Positions 16,571 through 25,819 of a DNA stretch of 64,000 bases are shown piece after piece. This DNA comes from an uncultured Flavobacteriales bacterium (GTDB lineage Bacteria > Bacteroidota > Bacteroidia > Flavobacteriales_D > Crocinitomicaceae). A program made the translations under genes and the position numbers. Every line of letters begins with the position of its first letter. Positions within the stretch are counted from its first letter, which is position 1. The stretch lies in contig CAJQPA010000017.1 of assembly GCA_905480145.1 (NCBI GenBank), forward strand, positions 1-64,000, read 5' to 3'. The notes beneath the pieces are model-generated. The model did not search any database. It worked only from the letters and a program-made list of their open reading frames with translations, and was not told the DNA's origin.

Positions 16571-16801
16571 GCATAGAATCATCTTTACCATTGGTAAAAA
16601 CTTCATCTATAGGTTCCCATAACTCAATTCTATTTTCGTTCTATTTTGCCAATAAAGAAATTGGCTGTAGATTAGAGTACTATAAAAATCAATATGTTTC
16701 TGTTAAGAAATTCAAAACAATTAGTGTACCGTCTTTTTAATCTGATTAATAGAGGCTAGAATATTGTCGATGTTTTTCGTTTTAAGAAACAATATTCTTG
16801 A

Positions 16802-16809
16802 TAGATTTG
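16802..16809 (+). promoter_or_regulatory. Candidate -7 promoter box for the beta-barrel gene
   Basis: TAGATTTG fully matches TAnnTTTG, with C next, 18 bases before the ATG at 16827. The remainder of the 16571-16801 gap shows no gene, RNA or terminator that I can support. Confidence 0.45.
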
Positions 16810-16826
16810 CGTTCTCAGTTTAAAAT

Positions 16827-17642
16827 ATGAAAATAGTTCAATTATTTCTCTACGTTTTTCTTTCGACCTCTTCGTTCGGGCAATTTCACACAGCTCTTTC
16901 TAGATCTGAACTAGGAGTGATGATTGGCGGTACATCCTACATAGGTGAATTGAATCCTTATGCTCCATATAAAGGTGTTAATCTCGCTGGAGGTATTCTT
17001 TATAGGTATAATGTTCATTCTAGAATGAGCGTTCGTTTAAATTTTCTTTACGGAAATCTTGAAGGAGATGATGCGAATTCTAAAATCGCAATAAATAAGG
17101 AAAGAAACCTAAATTTTAAGACTGATATTTTTGAATTTGCAGGTGGCGTAGAATTTAATTATTTCCCCTTTCAATTAGGTCATAAAAAATACAAAGGAAC
17201 GATGTATGTTTTAGCGGAGGTAGGTGTTTTTAAAATGAATCCAAAAACAATTTATAACGATAGCGAAATAGAGCTGCAGCCCCTTGGGACGGAAGGTCAA
17301 GGTACAAGTTTGAATAGTAAAAAGAGTTATCGCTTAACCCAATTGACTGTTCCAATTGGTGTAGGGGCGAAGATTTCAATGGGGAAGAGGGCAAGTCTTA
17401 ATTTCGAGATTGGGCTGCGTAAAACATTTACAGATTACATCGATGATGTAAGTTCTAGTATTTATGTCGATCCTGCAGCATTGGCTCTTGAAAATGGTTC
17501 ACTTGCGGCAACTTTATCAAACCGGTCAGGCAGACTATACGGGCAACGCGGAGATTCAGCAAACAAAGATTGGTATATGTTCGGAGGAATGATGTTAACG
17601 GTAAGTTTGGGAGATCCTAAGAAATGTGCTTTTCGGAACTAA
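16827..17642 (+). CDS. Outer-membrane beta-barrel protein, DUF6089-like
   Basis: The 271-residue protein has a signal peptide ending near SFGQ (about 19). It then shows alternating aromatic strands typical of an eight-strand barrel. SELGVMIGGTSYIGELNP and GGILYRYNVHSRMSVRLNFLYG resemble the DUF6089 outer-membrane family common in Bacteroidota. The C-terminus (MFGGMMLTVSLGDPKKCAFRN) is barrel-like with a short tail. The function is unknown; relatives are described only as surface proteins. It converges with the dus gene and overlaps it by 4 bases. Confidence 0.75.
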   Translation: MKIVQLFLYVFLSTSSFGQFHTALSRSELGVMIGGTSYIGELNPYAPYKGVNLAGGILYRYNVHSRMSVRLNFLYGNLEGDDANSKIAINKERNLNFKTDIFEFAGGVEFNYFPFQLGHKKYKGTMYVLAEVGVFKMNPKTIYNDSEIELQPLGTEGQGTSLNSKKSYRLTQLTVPIGVGAKISMGKRASLNFEIGLRKTFTDYIDDVSSSIYVDPAALALENGSLAATLSNRSGRLYGQRGDSANKDWYMFGGMMLTVSLGDPKKCAFRN

Positions 17643-18583
17643 TATTCATACATTAATAATCGCACAGCCTCTTCATAGGCGTTAATTGATTTTGCTTTCT
17701 TAATTTTTTTAATCAGTTTTTGATGCTCTTCAAAAGAAGACCCAAAATATTCCCAATAGGAATGCATTTTCATTAATATATGCTTCGGTCCCGAAAGTGC
17801 GTTTTCAAATTCATTAAATAATGTATCGTGAAATTTTCCAAATATTTCCATTCTATCCTCAGGGTATGCTCCAGAGTTGTCTTTAATCATTGAAGGAAGA
17901 AATGGGTCAGCAATAAGTCCTCTTCCGATCATCCAATGATCAATTTGAGGGAATCGTTGTGACATCTCTCGAAAACCTTGCACTGAAGTTATATCGCCGT
18001 TATAATATATTTTTTGTTTAGAAGTGTCTAGGCACTTCTGAAAAGACGCTAAGTCAATGCCACCTTTATATAATTGCTTTCCTATTCTAGCATGTATTGC
18101 AACATTTTTTATGGGATATTTTTCTAAAACAGGAAATACATCAAGAATTTCTGTACTTGTTTCATAACCCATTCTCATCTTCATAGAAACAACAATGTCT
18201 GTTTCTGAATGAACACGATCTAGGATGTGATCTATTTTTTCAGAATCTTTGATTAAGCCAGAACCCATTCCTCGATTTGTAACCATCGGATAGGGGCAGC
18301 CTAGGTTCCAATTCAATTCTTTGTAACCCAATTCCTGAACATATTTCACGACGAATAAAAACTCATCCGCACTGCATGTCATAATTTGTGGAATAACCGT
18401 GAGGGTGTCGTTATTCTTTAGCTGCAAATCTCTTTGGTATGCAGGTTTAATTACAAATTTCCCATTCAACCTTATATATGGAGCATAAAATGTATCAATT
18501 CCACCAAAAAATTTTTGAAATGCATTTCTAAAACGATAATCAGTAAAACCTTGTAGAGGAGAGGATAGAAGTGTGATTGACAT
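17639..18583 (-). CDS. dus: tRNA-dihydrouridine synthase
   Basis: Dus flavoenzymes reduce uridine to dihydrouridine in tRNA. The start (LLSSPLQGFTDYRFRNAF) lines the FMN site. Cys96 in NWNLGCPYPM is the catalytic residue. VSMKMRMGYE, HARIGKQLYKGG, YYNGDI and IGRGLIADP are the usual conserved barrel segments. At 314 residues it is most like the DusC-type group, but the subtype cannot be assigned with confidence. It runs alone on the minus strand, just downstream of the isomerase terminator. Confidence 0.92.
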   Translation of the reverse strand: MSITLLSSPLQGFTDYRFRNAFQKFFGGIDTFYAPYIRLNGKFVIKPAYQRDLQLKNNDTLTVIPQIMTCSADEFLFVVKYVQELGYKELNWNLGCPYPMVTNRGMGSGLIKDSEKIDHILDRVHSETDIVVSMKMRMGYETSTEILDVFPVLEKYPIKNVAIHARIGKQLYKGGIDLASFQKCLDTSKQKIYYNGDITSVQGFREMSQRFPQIDHWMIGRGLIADPFLPSMIKDNSGAYPEDRMEIFGKFHDTLFNEFENALSGPKHILMKMHSYWEYFGSSFEEHQKLIKKIKKAKSINAYEEAVRLLMYEY

Positions 18584-18666
18584 GGTTTAGAGATTCTTGT
18601 TATTCCTATTTAAAGGTCCTTCATCGAATTGATGATAGAATAGTTCTAATTTCAAAAAGAGCAAAA

Positions 18667-18695
18667 AAAAGTCATTCAATTATTGAATGACTTTT
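18667..18695 (-). terminator. Terminator of the peptidyl-prolyl isomerase gene
   Basis: The arms AAAAGTCATTCAA and TTGAATGACTTTT enclose a 3-base loop. On the minus strand the stem leads into a run of eight T. It lies 11 bases past the stop at 18707. Confidence 0.85.
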
Positions 18696-18706
18696 AAGAT
18701 TACTTC

Positions 18707-19864
18707 TTAATGATTGTGACCTTCATGTCCATCGCCTTCATGATGTTCATGTCCATCGTCTTCCCCAGCAACAGGTAACGCCAGATTTATCATTTCTATA
18801 TCAAATACTAAATCTGAATATGGAGGTATTGCTCCTGGTCTTCCTTGTGCTCCGTATGCTGCAAAATAAGGTATAATTAATTTTGCTTTTCCGCCCTTTC
18901 CAATCAGTCCAATTCCTTCTGTAAATCCAGGGATCATTCTTTGCTCAATATATTTGAAAGCCATTGGTTGGTTTCTGTCATAAGAAGAGTCAAACTTTTC
19001 TCCAGAAACTCTAAATGTTCCTTTGTAATGAACTTCTAATGGAGAGCCTTTGACGGGCTTTGTTTCTTCACCTTCGTTTTCAATAATATAAACCAACCCA
19101 GATTCAGATTGCTTTGCCGTTGGAAAATCCTTTTTCACTTCATTGAACATGAATACTTTGTAGTCATCAGGCGACATTGCAGCGATTTTTTCCATTTCTT
19201 TTTTCGCTTCTACTTCAGTTTTTTTCTTCTCGTTATAGACCGCCGCAAATTGTTCCGTAGTATTCCATTTTTTCGCTGTACGTCCCTTACGGATAATCTT
19301 CATTGAAATCAAGACATCATCTTGCTCAATCAGATTCACGATGTCTAAGCCAGAAATTACATGCCCAAATACAGTGTGTTTGCCATCTAACCAGGGAGTG
19401 GCTTTGTGAGTAATGAAAAATTGACTTCCGTTTGTGTTTGGTCCAGAATTAGCCATTGAAAGAATTCCTGGTCCAGTGTGTTTTAAAGTTTCATCAATCT
19501 CATCATAGAAGCGATGTTTTGGTCCTCCGGATCCATTTCCTTGAGGGTCTCCACCTTGAATCATGAAATCTTTTATTACTCGGTGAAACTTCAATCCGTC
19601 ATATAAAGGTTCTGTATATTCTATCGAGTCTTCAACTGTAAATTTACCCTCAGCTAAACCAATGAAATTTGCAACAGTCATAGGTGTTTTTTCATATTCT
19701 AATTGAATTAGAATAACTCCTTTTGAAGTTGTCATTTCAGCGTACATCCCTTTTTCTAATTTAGGTTTTTTAGCTTTCTTCGTTTTTTTGTCTTTCCCTT
19801 CAATGCTTGCAAAACTTCCTGTTGCAATAAATAAAGCGAATAATGTTACAAGTATTTTATTCAT
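18707..19864 (-). CDS. Exported double peptidyl-prolyl isomerase (cyclophilin plus FKBP, His-rich tail)
   Basis: The protein joins two unrelated proline isomerase domains behind a signal peptide (1-19). The cyclophilin part (about 40-195) shows FHRVIKDFMIQGGDPQGNG, MANSGPNTNGSQFFIT and LDGKHTVFG. After a helical linker, the FKBP part (about 255-365) shows VHYKGTF, FDSSYDRNQP, IPGFTEGI and AAYGAQGRPGAIPP. The last residues (DDGHEHHEGDGHEGHNH) carry seven His, a likely metal-binding tail like that of SlyD. It probably assists folding in the periplasm. A TAnnTTTG box lies 20 bases upstream and a terminator follows, so it is a one-gene unit. Confidence 0.93.
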   Translation of the reverse strand: MNKILVTLFALFIATGSFASIEGKDKKTKKAKKPKLEKGMYAEMTTSKGVILIQLEYEKTPMTVANFIGLAEGKFTVEDSIEYTEPLYDGLKFHRVIKDFMIQGGDPQGNGSGGPKHRFYDEIDETLKHTGPGILSMANSGPNTNGSQFFITHKATPWLDGKHTVFGHVISGLDIVNLIEQDDVLISMKIIRKGRTAKKWNTTEQFAAVYNEKKKTEVEAKKEMEKIAAMSPDDYKVFMFNEVKKDFPTAKQSESGLVYIIENEGEETKPVKGSPLEVHYKGTFRVSGEKFDSSYDRNQPMAFKYIEQRMIPGFTEGIGLIGKGGKAKLIIPYFAAYGAQGRPGAIPPYSDLVFDIEMINLALPVAGEDDGHEHHEGDGHEGHNH

Positions 19865-19883
19865 AATTATTTTTTTTCGAATT

Positions 19884-19891
19884 CAAATGTA
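19884..19891 (-). promoter_or_regulatory. Candidate -7 promoter box for the isomerase gene
   Basis: On the minus strand it reads TACATTTG, a full TAnnTTTG match, 19 bases before the ATG at 19864. No -33 partner is obvious. Confidence 0.45.
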
Positions 19892-19958
19892 TTGATTTTA
19901 GTTGAGTCTCCATAATCAAAGTTCTTGCCGAATGTTAATTTTAGTGAAGTTCTTCTAA

Positions 19959-20837
19959 TTAATTTCTTTTATCTGTTCCCCAAAACATTTTATTTCTAAT
20001 GGTGTCAAGGAAATTATTCTCCTCGAATTTAATTACGTTGATCATGTAATCTGCTTTGCGCACAATTACCTCTTCATTTTGTTTAATAGTTAATGATCTC
20101 CCATCTAAACTCATAAGATATGTTCTATTTCTTCCCTCAATTTCTAACTTAATTGGCATGTGATCAGGAACTACCATTGGTCTAACATTTAAATTGTGCG
20201 GAGCAATTGGTGTTAGAATGTGTACTTGACATCCTGGCGTAACAATTGGACCACCACAACTCAAATTATATGCTGTAGAACCGGAAGGGGTAGAAACAAT
20301 TAAGCCATCGGCCCAATAAGAATTTAAATACTTCTCCTCCAGTGAAGCATGCACAGTAATCATCGATGCTGAGTCTTTTTTCTGCAGCGTGACTTCGTTA
20401 AATGCAATATTGTCATCACCAAAAATATTTCGATCAGTTTCAACTCTAATTAGAGATCTTTTTTGATGCACAAACTCTTTTTTCTGAACCAACTCCATAG
20501 CTGACTCAATGTGTTCCTTTGAGATGTTAGCGAGAAACCCTAGCCGCCCAGAGTTTATTCCGAGCACAGGAACCTCTGAACTGCGCACAAATTTCACATT
20601 TTGAATAAACGTTCCATCGCCCCCAATGCTTAAACTTAAGTCTATTCCTGATTCAAAATCCTTATGGCTTGAAAACGTGTCACAAGTATCAGAGATGCCA
20701 ATTTTTTTAATGAGTTTTTCTTTTAAAGAGTCATGAAAAATTGGATTCCATCCAAATTCTTTGAAAATTTTCAATAATTCAGAATAATACTGAGCGTTTT
20801 CTTTGTTTACCTTTCTACCAAAAATTGCTACATTCAT
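19959..20837 (-). CDS. nadK: NAD kinase
   Basis: NadK phosphorylates NAD to NADP. LSIGGDGTFIQ is the GGDGT nucleotide motif, NSGRLGFLANI follows it, and STPSGSTAYNLSCGGPIV is the second conserved site. At 292 residues it is the standard length. Four bases separate it from the upstream CBS-domain gene, so they form an operon. The divergent pdxJ completes a gene group that is common in Bacteroidota. Confidence 0.96.
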   Translation of the reverse strand: MNVAIFGRKVNKENAQYYSELLKIFKEFGWNPIFHDSLKEKLIKKIGISDTCDTFSSHKDFESGIDLSLSIGGDGTFIQNVKFVRSSEVPVLGINSGRLGFLANISKEHIESAMELVQKKEFVHQKRSLIRVETDRNIFGDDNIAFNEVTLQKKDSASMITVHASLEEKYLNSYWADGLIVSTPSGSTAYNLSCGGPIVTPGCQVHILTPIAPHNLNVRPMVVPDHMPIKLEIEGRNRTYLMSLDGRSLTIKQNEEVIVRKADYMINVIKFEENNFLDTIRNKMFWGTDKRN

Positions 20838-20840
20838 CTA

Positions 20841-21503
20841 TTATAAGTTCAAATAATTCATTAAAGCATCGTATCTGAATTTCATGTCATTGAGGTTTCC
20901 ACTTTTTTGAAAGGATGCCTTAATGGTATAGTCATATCTTTCAAAAGTACGGATTATTCTGTCGAGCTCTATTTTATTGATTTTCAATGTGACTTCAATG
21001 TTAGTAGAGTCGGGAGAGGACATGATGTATGAACTTAATATTTTAGCATCATTACTTTCTACAATTTGTCCAATTTGGGCCAAAGAATAATCGATGGCTG
21101 CCATTTCTATGACAAGTATACCGCCATTTTCTCTGATGCTACCCGTTTTAGCTATTAGTGACATTAAATGCTGTACATTTGAACATCCCAAATACTTTTC
21201 GTCCTTATCTAGTACAGTTATTACTGTCAGATTTAGTTCAGAAATTCTAGATAAGACTTGATAAATATGATCTTGTCTCAAAACAGAAGGTCGCGGCAGG
21301 TGCTGAAAGAGTTCATCCAGAGTCTTATGCAATTCAAGCTGATCCAGAATATCATTTTCCGAAACCATCCCTACATAATTCCCATCTTTTAATACAGGTA
21401 AGTGAGATACTTTGAATTCATCCATCCAATTCAAAGCTTTTTCCGCAGTATCAGAATGCTTTAATGGTGGTATTTCGTCGTTTATTAAGTCTATTGCTAT
21501 CAT
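20841..21503 (-). CDS. CBS-domain protein
   Basis: The 220-residue cytosolic protein has two CBS modules in the first 130 residues (DEFKVSHLPVLKDGNYVGMVSENDIL and ELNLTVITVLDKDEKYLGCSN), which usually bind adenine nucleotides. The C-terminal part (about 135-220: ILVIEMAAIDYSLAQIGQIV, SSPDSTNIEVTLKI) looks like an ACT-type fold. This suggests a small nucleotide or metabolite sensor. It is directly upstream of nadK in one operon, so a link to NAD(P) or ATP status is an attractive but untested idea. Confidence 0.82.
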   Translation of the reverse strand: MIAIDLINDEIPPLKHSDTAEKALNWMDEFKVSHLPVLKDGNYVGMVSENDILDQLELHKTLDELFQHLPRPSVLRQDHIYQVLSRISELNLTVITVLDKDEKYLGCSNVQHLMSLIAKTGSIRENGGILVIEMAAIDYSLAQIGQIVESNDAKILSSYIMSSPDSTNIEVTLKINKIELDRIIRTFERYDYTIKASFQKSGNLNDMKFRYDALMNYLNL

Positions 21504-21540
21504 TGAGTTGCTAATGTAGTTATAATCCTGTGTAAGTTTT

Positions 21541-21548
21541 TACTTTTG
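21541..21548 (+). promoter_or_regulatory. Candidate -7 promoter box for pdxJ
   Basis: TACTTTTG fully matches TAnnTTTG, 22 bases before the ATG at 21571. No clear -33 element is seen. Confidence 0.45.
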
Positions 21549-21570
21549 TATAGACAAAAACTGTACCCAT

Positions 21571-22287
21571 ATGACATTGTTAAGTGTAAACGTAAATAAA
21601 ATTGCAACGTTGCGTAATGCAAGAGGTGAAGATTCTCCAAACGTTGTTCAAGTTGCTATGGATTGTGAACGATTCGGCGCAGATGGCATTACTGTTCATC
21701 CAAGACCTGACGAAAGACATATTACCAGAAAAGATGTCTATGACTTGTCGGAAGTAGTGACAACAGAGTTTAATATTGAAGGATATCCTAATGAACGTTT
21801 CTTAAAGTTGGTGTCTGATGTTGTTCCTGCTCAAGCTACTTTGGTTCCAGACCCTCCAGGTGTTCTGACATCAAATGCAGGTTGGAACACAAAAAAAAAT
21901 CAAGGTATGTTGACAGAATTGTCACAAGAATTGAAATTAAAAGGTATTCGTTCCTCAGTTTTTGTGGATACTAATTTGGAAAATATTGAGTACGCGGCAA
22001 AATGTGGTATAGATCGTATTGAATTGTATACAGGGCCTTATGCCAATGGTTTTAAGATTAATCCGGAAGAAGCAATCGAAGACTATATTGATGCTGCTAA
22101 GCTGGCGGTGGAATTAGGCTTAGGATTAAATGCAGGACATGATTTAGATTTAAACAACCTTCGTTTCTTCAAGGAAAAAATAATTGGTTTGCAAGAAGTG
22201 TCTATAGGACACGCATTAATTTCGGATGCTTTGTATCTTGGTTTAGAAAACACCATTCAGATGTACAAGAAGTTACTTAATGAATAA
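21571..22287 (+). CDS. pdxJ: Pyridoxine 5'-phosphate synthase
   Basis: PdxJ condenses 1-deoxyxylulose 5-phosphate with 3-amino-2-oxopropyl phosphate to form pyridoxine 5'-phosphate, the last ring-forming step of vitamin B6 synthesis. Diagnostic segments are [60 protein letters not shown] and [12 protein letters not shown]. At 238 residues it is full length. It is divergent from the CBS-nadK operon, and its 3' end overlaps the convergent dnaG by 11 bases. Confidence 0.97.
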   Translation: MTLLSVNVNKIATLRNARGEDSPNVVQVAMDCERFGADGITVHPRPDERHITRKDVYDLSEVVTTEFNIEGYPNERFLKLVSDVVPAQATLVPDPPGVLTSNAGWNTKKNQGMLTELSQELKLKGIRSSVFVDTNLENIEYAAKCGIDRIELYTGPYANGFKINPEEAIEDYIDAAKLAVELGLGLNAGHDLDLNNLRFFKEKIIGLQEVSIGHALISDALYLGLENTIQMYKKLLNE

Positions 22288-24286
22288 TAATTCTTCCGAG
22301 CTTGTCCGAAATAATAATTTTGACCTGCTCCAAAGAAACTTGCTCGGATAGAAGGTCCATCAATGCTTCATTCGACATTGCTGCTTCCTTTTCTATTAGT
22401 TCTTTTTGAATCTCTCTTATTCTTTTTTCAACTTTAGCCAGTTTAAATGAATAAATCGACCCCATACAAGCAAGATGAATTTTATCTTTTTCAGTATTGG
22501 TAAAGATTTTATGCTTAGTGATCCAATGATGACTAATTTCATGCAGATTCATTTCGATTTCCGTAATAAAACGAACAATTTCTTGGTCCGGAAGTCTTTT
22601 AAAATAACTTGTCTTAAGAAATTTATTTTCCGCTAGAGAATCGCTGATGAGCGCGTGAAGTTTATTACAAACTGCGTTACTAAAGGTTAATTCATCTATT
22701 GATAGTTCATGACAGATCAATTCGGTAACGCTCGTTTCAATTTTTATCTTTTCACCCTTCTCGTTAAGTTGGTCTATATGGACGACATTAGGCCCGTACA
22801 GCACAAGTATTCTCATTAAATCTAGTTCTGTAGCTTCATCTTGATTGTCAATTATTGGAGCTGGAGATTGATCTCTGTATTCTAAAGGAATTAAATCTTC
22901 TTCTGATGGACCCTCTTGATTTGAAGATGAATAAGCAGGAGTCGTTGTGAAGGTTGATCGAGGTTTCTTCCCGGCCTCATTCGAACGAAGTTTAATTAGT
23001 TCATTGGAAAGAATTTGCTCGTTAATCTCAAACCGAGTTGCAATAGATTGCATGTAAACATTTCTTGTAATTTGATCTGGAATAAGAGAAACAGAATGTA
23101 TTATTTCTTTAATCAGTCCTGCTCGCTTGATGGGATCATTGTCGCTACCCTCAAGTAAAACTCCAGCTTTAAAAGAGATAAAATCTTGCGTACTTTTTTT
23201 GATGTACTCCTCTAATTCAGAAGTGCTTACGGATTTGGAGTATGAATCAGGATCTTCACCTTCAGGGAAAATCACGACTTTTACATTCATTCCTTCTTTT
23301 AGAATTAGATCAATACCCCTAAAAGACGCCTTTATCCCGGCTGCATCACCATCATATAGGATAGTAATATTTTTAGTGTACCGCTTGACAAGTCGAATTT
23401 GTTCTTTGGTCAAAGATGTTCCTGATGAAGAAACAACATTTTGAATCCCCGCTTGATACATGCTAATAACATCTGTATATCCTTCGCAAAGAAAGCAATT
23501 GTCGTATTTAATGATGTCGCCTTTCGAGAAATGAAGTCCATAAAGAATTTCACTTTTATTGTAAATTATACTTTCAGGAGAGTTGAAGTATTTCGCAATC
23601 CTTTTCTCTGTGAATAGTGTTCTTCCTCCAAATCCCAAGACTCTTCCAGATACACTATGAATAGGGAACATGACACGACCTCTAAAGAAATCGAAACTCC
23701 TTCCATCTTTTACCTTCGATAAGCCAACTTTTTCTTGAAATTCAAGTTTATACCCCTTGTCAAGGCCAGCTTTCGTGAAATCATCTGATTTATTAATAGA
23801 ATAACCAAGCTGGAATTTGTCAATAATTTCAGGTCGGTAACCACGTTCAACAAAATAGGAGAGAGCTATTTTCTTTCCTTCATCTGTATTGTGAAGATTA
23901 TTTTTGAAGTGCGTTTGAGCAAACTCGTTAATGATATGAAGACTTTCTCTTTCAGAAATAGCAGCTAATTCTTCAGCTGTCGCTGGACGGTCTTCTGGTA
24001 TTGCTATTGCGTATTTGTCGGCTAGCCATTTAAGTGCTTCAGGATAGGAATAGTGCTCCTTTTCCATAAGAAATGAAACAACAGTTCCACCTTTGCCAGT
24101 TGAAAAGCATTTAAAAATTTGTTTCGCTGGAGAAACTACAAATGAGGCTGTTTTTTCATCCGTAAAGGGACTTAAACCCTTCAGGTTTGATCCTGCTCGT
24201 TTTAAATTGACAAACTCACCAATTACCTCCTCAATTCTGGAAGCTTGCATGATATCATCAACGATATGTGGAGGAATCATTGACAT
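22277..24286 (-). CDS. dnaG: DNA primase lacking canonical zinc ligands
   Basis: DnaG makes RNA primers for replication. The order is an N-terminal CHC2-type domain (about 1-95), the TOPRIM catalytic core ([15 protein letters not shown], then [14 protein letters not shown]) and a C-terminal helicase-binding part, 669 residues in all. In the N-terminal domain the usual CPFH/CFGC zinc ligands read SPFT (39-42) and CFST (60-63), so three of four are missing. I recall similar loss in other flavobacterial primases, so it is probably a lineage feature. The ATG overlaps the stop of the upstream lipoprotein gene (TAATG), so the two are translationally coupled. Confidence 0.95.
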   Translation of the reverse strand: MSMIPPHIVDDIMQASRIEEVIGEFVNLKRAGSNLKGLSPFTDEKTASFVVSPAKQIFKCFSTGKGGTVVSFLMEKEHYSYPEALKWLADKYAIAIPEDRPATAEELAAISERESLHIINEFAQTHFKNNLHNTDEGKKIALSYFVERGYRPEIIDKFQLGYSINKSDDFTKAGLDKGYKLEFQEKVGLSKVKDGRSFDFFRGRVMFPIHSVSGRVLGFGGRTLFTEKRIAKYFNSPESIIYNKSEILYGLHFSKGDIIKYDNCFLCEGYTDVISMYQAGIQNVVSSSGTSLTKEQIRLVKRYTKNITILYDGDAAGIKASFRGIDLILKEGMNVKVVIFPEGEDPDSYSKSVSTSELEEYIKKSTQDFISFKAGVLLEGSDNDPIKRAGLIKEIIHSVSLIPDQITRNVYMQSIATRFEINEQILSNELIKLRSNEAGKKPRSTFTTTPAYSSSNQEGPSEEDLIPLEYRDQSPAPIIDNQDEATELDLMRILVLYGPNVVHIDQLNEKGEKIKIETSVTELICHELSIDELTFSNAVCNKLHALISDSLAENKFLKTSYFKRLPDQEIVRFITEIEMNLHEISHHWITKHKIFTNTEKDKIHLACMGSIYSFKLAKVEKRIREIQKELIEKEAAMSNEALMDLLSEQVSLEQVKIIISDKLGRIIIH

Positions 24287-24747
24287 TATTCACCTGAAGT
24301 ACCAAAATCTTTATCCGAAGAAACTCCGTCAATTGTATAGGTCGTCCAAATTCCAACGGCCTTGTCGTTTTTGTATTGACCAATGTAATGAATGTTTCCA
24401 TTTGGATATTTCACCATTGTAGGCCCGGCTTTTTTACCATGATCAAAAGTAGTCATTGAGAGTTCATTTCCTTCATAAGAAAAATGCAGCCATACACCAT
24501 CTCTTAGCTTGTTGACATCTTGTTTTCCTTGGAACTTAATTCTCTTCTTTTCTCCAGGATAATACTCAATATACAAATTGTCAATTATCTCTGTTTCTCC
24601 TTTTTCAGAAAGGTCTACAGGTGCATTTTCTTTAATGCTTGAGTTTCTTTCAGTTGCGGGTATTTCCTTTTTGTTTTTCGTGCTTTCTGCTTCACTACAC
24701 GATTGTAAAATCACAAATAGTATTGCAAATATGAATAAATATCTCAT
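24286..24747 (-). CDS. Small lipoprotein with MORN-like repeats
   Basis: The 153-residue protein starts with a lipoprotein signal ending LQSCSEAE (Cys at about 17). After a polar linker come two to three repeats of the toxin-antitoxin/YwqK-like MORN type (RDGVWLHFSYEGNEL, YPNGNIHYIGQYKNDKAVGIW). It should be anchored in the envelope, possibly facing out. It lies between the polyprenyl synthase gene (1-base gap) and dnaG (1-base overlap) in a tight operon. The function is unknown. The repeats resemble those of the exported protein at 8709-9575. Confidence 0.75.
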   Translation of the reverse strand: MRYLFIFAILFVILQSCSEAESTKNKKEIPATERNSSIKENAPVDLSEKGETEIIDNLYIEYYPGEKKRIKFQGKQDVNKLRDGVWLHFSYEGNELSMTTFDHGKKAGPTMVKYPNGNIHYIGQYKNDKAVGIWTTYTIDGVSSDKDFGTSGE

Positions 24748-24748
24748 G

Positions 24749-25717
24749 TTATTTTAGTCTGTTGGTTGTATACTCAACAAGGCCAAGAACTGACTTTTTA
24801 GCATCAGATTCTGGAACATCCTTGATTATTTCAATCGCTTTGTCGCGGTATTCTAACATTTTTTTATGAGCATAATCGATTCCTCCATTCTCAATGACAA
24901 GTTGTATAGCTCTTTTTACCTTCTTAGGGTTCTCATTGTGGTTTTTCACGATGTTCATTAATTCTTTTCTAACTTCTGGTGTTCCAGTTGAAAGAACATG
25001 AATTAAGGGTAAAGTCATTTTTCTTTCTCGAATATCTAGCCCCGTTGGTTTACCAATATTCCCAGGTTCTCCATAATCGAAAATATCATCTTTAATTTGA
25101 AACGCGATTCCAATAGTTTCTCCAAAACTCCGCATCTTTAAAGTCATATCACTTCTATCAACACTCAACGCACCTATTTCACAACACGTTGCGATCAAAG
25201 ATGCAGTCTTCTTTCCAATTATTTCAAAGTAAACAGTTTCGTCAATATCTAATTTTCTAGCTTTCTCAATTTGAAGTAACTCGCCTTCAGACATTTCTCT
25301 GACTGCCCTCGCTACAACTTCCAACATTGCAGTATTATTATTTTCAATGGATAAAAGAAGCACTTTTGATAACATATAATCACCAACTAAAACGGCAATT
25401 TTATTCTTCCATAGCGCATTGACCGAGAAAAAACCCCGTCTCTCATTGGCATCATCAACAACATCGTCATGAACTAAAGAAGCGGTGTGTAACAATTCTA
25501 CCAGTGTTGCAGCATCGTATGATTTATCGTTAATGTCGCCTAACATTTTAGATGTTAGAAAAATAAACATGGGCCGCATCTGCTTTCCCTTTCTTCGAAT
25601 AATGTAATGCGTAATTTTATTAAGCATAGGAACTTTAGAATTCATGCTCTTTCTAAAGCGAACTTCGAACTCATCCATTTCCACCTCAATTGGCGTCATT
25701 ATTTCTTTTACAGTCAT
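24749..25717 (-). CDS. Long-chain polyprenyl diphosphate synthase
   Basis: This trans-prenyltransferase builds the isoprenoid tail of menaquinone, or a similar chain. The first Asp-rich motif is HDDVVDD (about 85-90), and the second is IKDDIFDYG. GKQMRPMFIFLTSKML and the KKTASLIATCCEIGAL segment also match. At about 322 residues it belongs with IspB/HepS-like enzymes; chain length cannot be read from the sequence. The ATG at 25717 is preferred over the adjacent GTG. A TAnnTTTG box ends only 8 bases upstream. It heads an operon with the lipoprotein and dnaG. Confidence 0.92.
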   Translation of the reverse strand: MTVKEIMTPIEVEMDEFEVRFRKSMNSKVPMLNKITHYIIRRKGKQMRPMFIFLTSKMLGDINDKSYDAATLVELLHTASLVHDDVVDDANERRGFFSVNALWKNKIAVLVGDYMLSKVLLLSIENNNTAMLEVVARAVREMSEGELLQIEKARKLDIDETVYFEIIGKKTASLIATCCEIGALSVDRSDMTLKMRSFGETIGIAFQIKDDIFDYGEPGNIGKPTGLDIRERKMTLPLIHVLSTGTPEVRKELMNIVKNHNENPKKVKRAIQLVIENGGIDYAHKKMLEYRDKAIEIIKDVPESDAKKSVLGLVEYTTNRLK

Positions 25718-25725
25718 CACTTCAA

Positions 25726-25733
25726 CAAAGATA
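25726..25733 (-). promoter_or_regulatory. Candidate -7 promoter box for the polyprenyl synthase operon
   Basis: On the minus strand it reads TATCTTTG, a full TAnnTTTG match. It ends 8 bases before the ATG, which would leave a leader of only a few bases. Confidence 0.4.
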
Positions 25734-25819
25734 AAAGATTGATTGTTCCGAGCTCTATCTTATCCCATATTTATGAGTTAGAAATATACAAGTGAAAGTT
25801 ATTGTGAAAAAGTATACGC

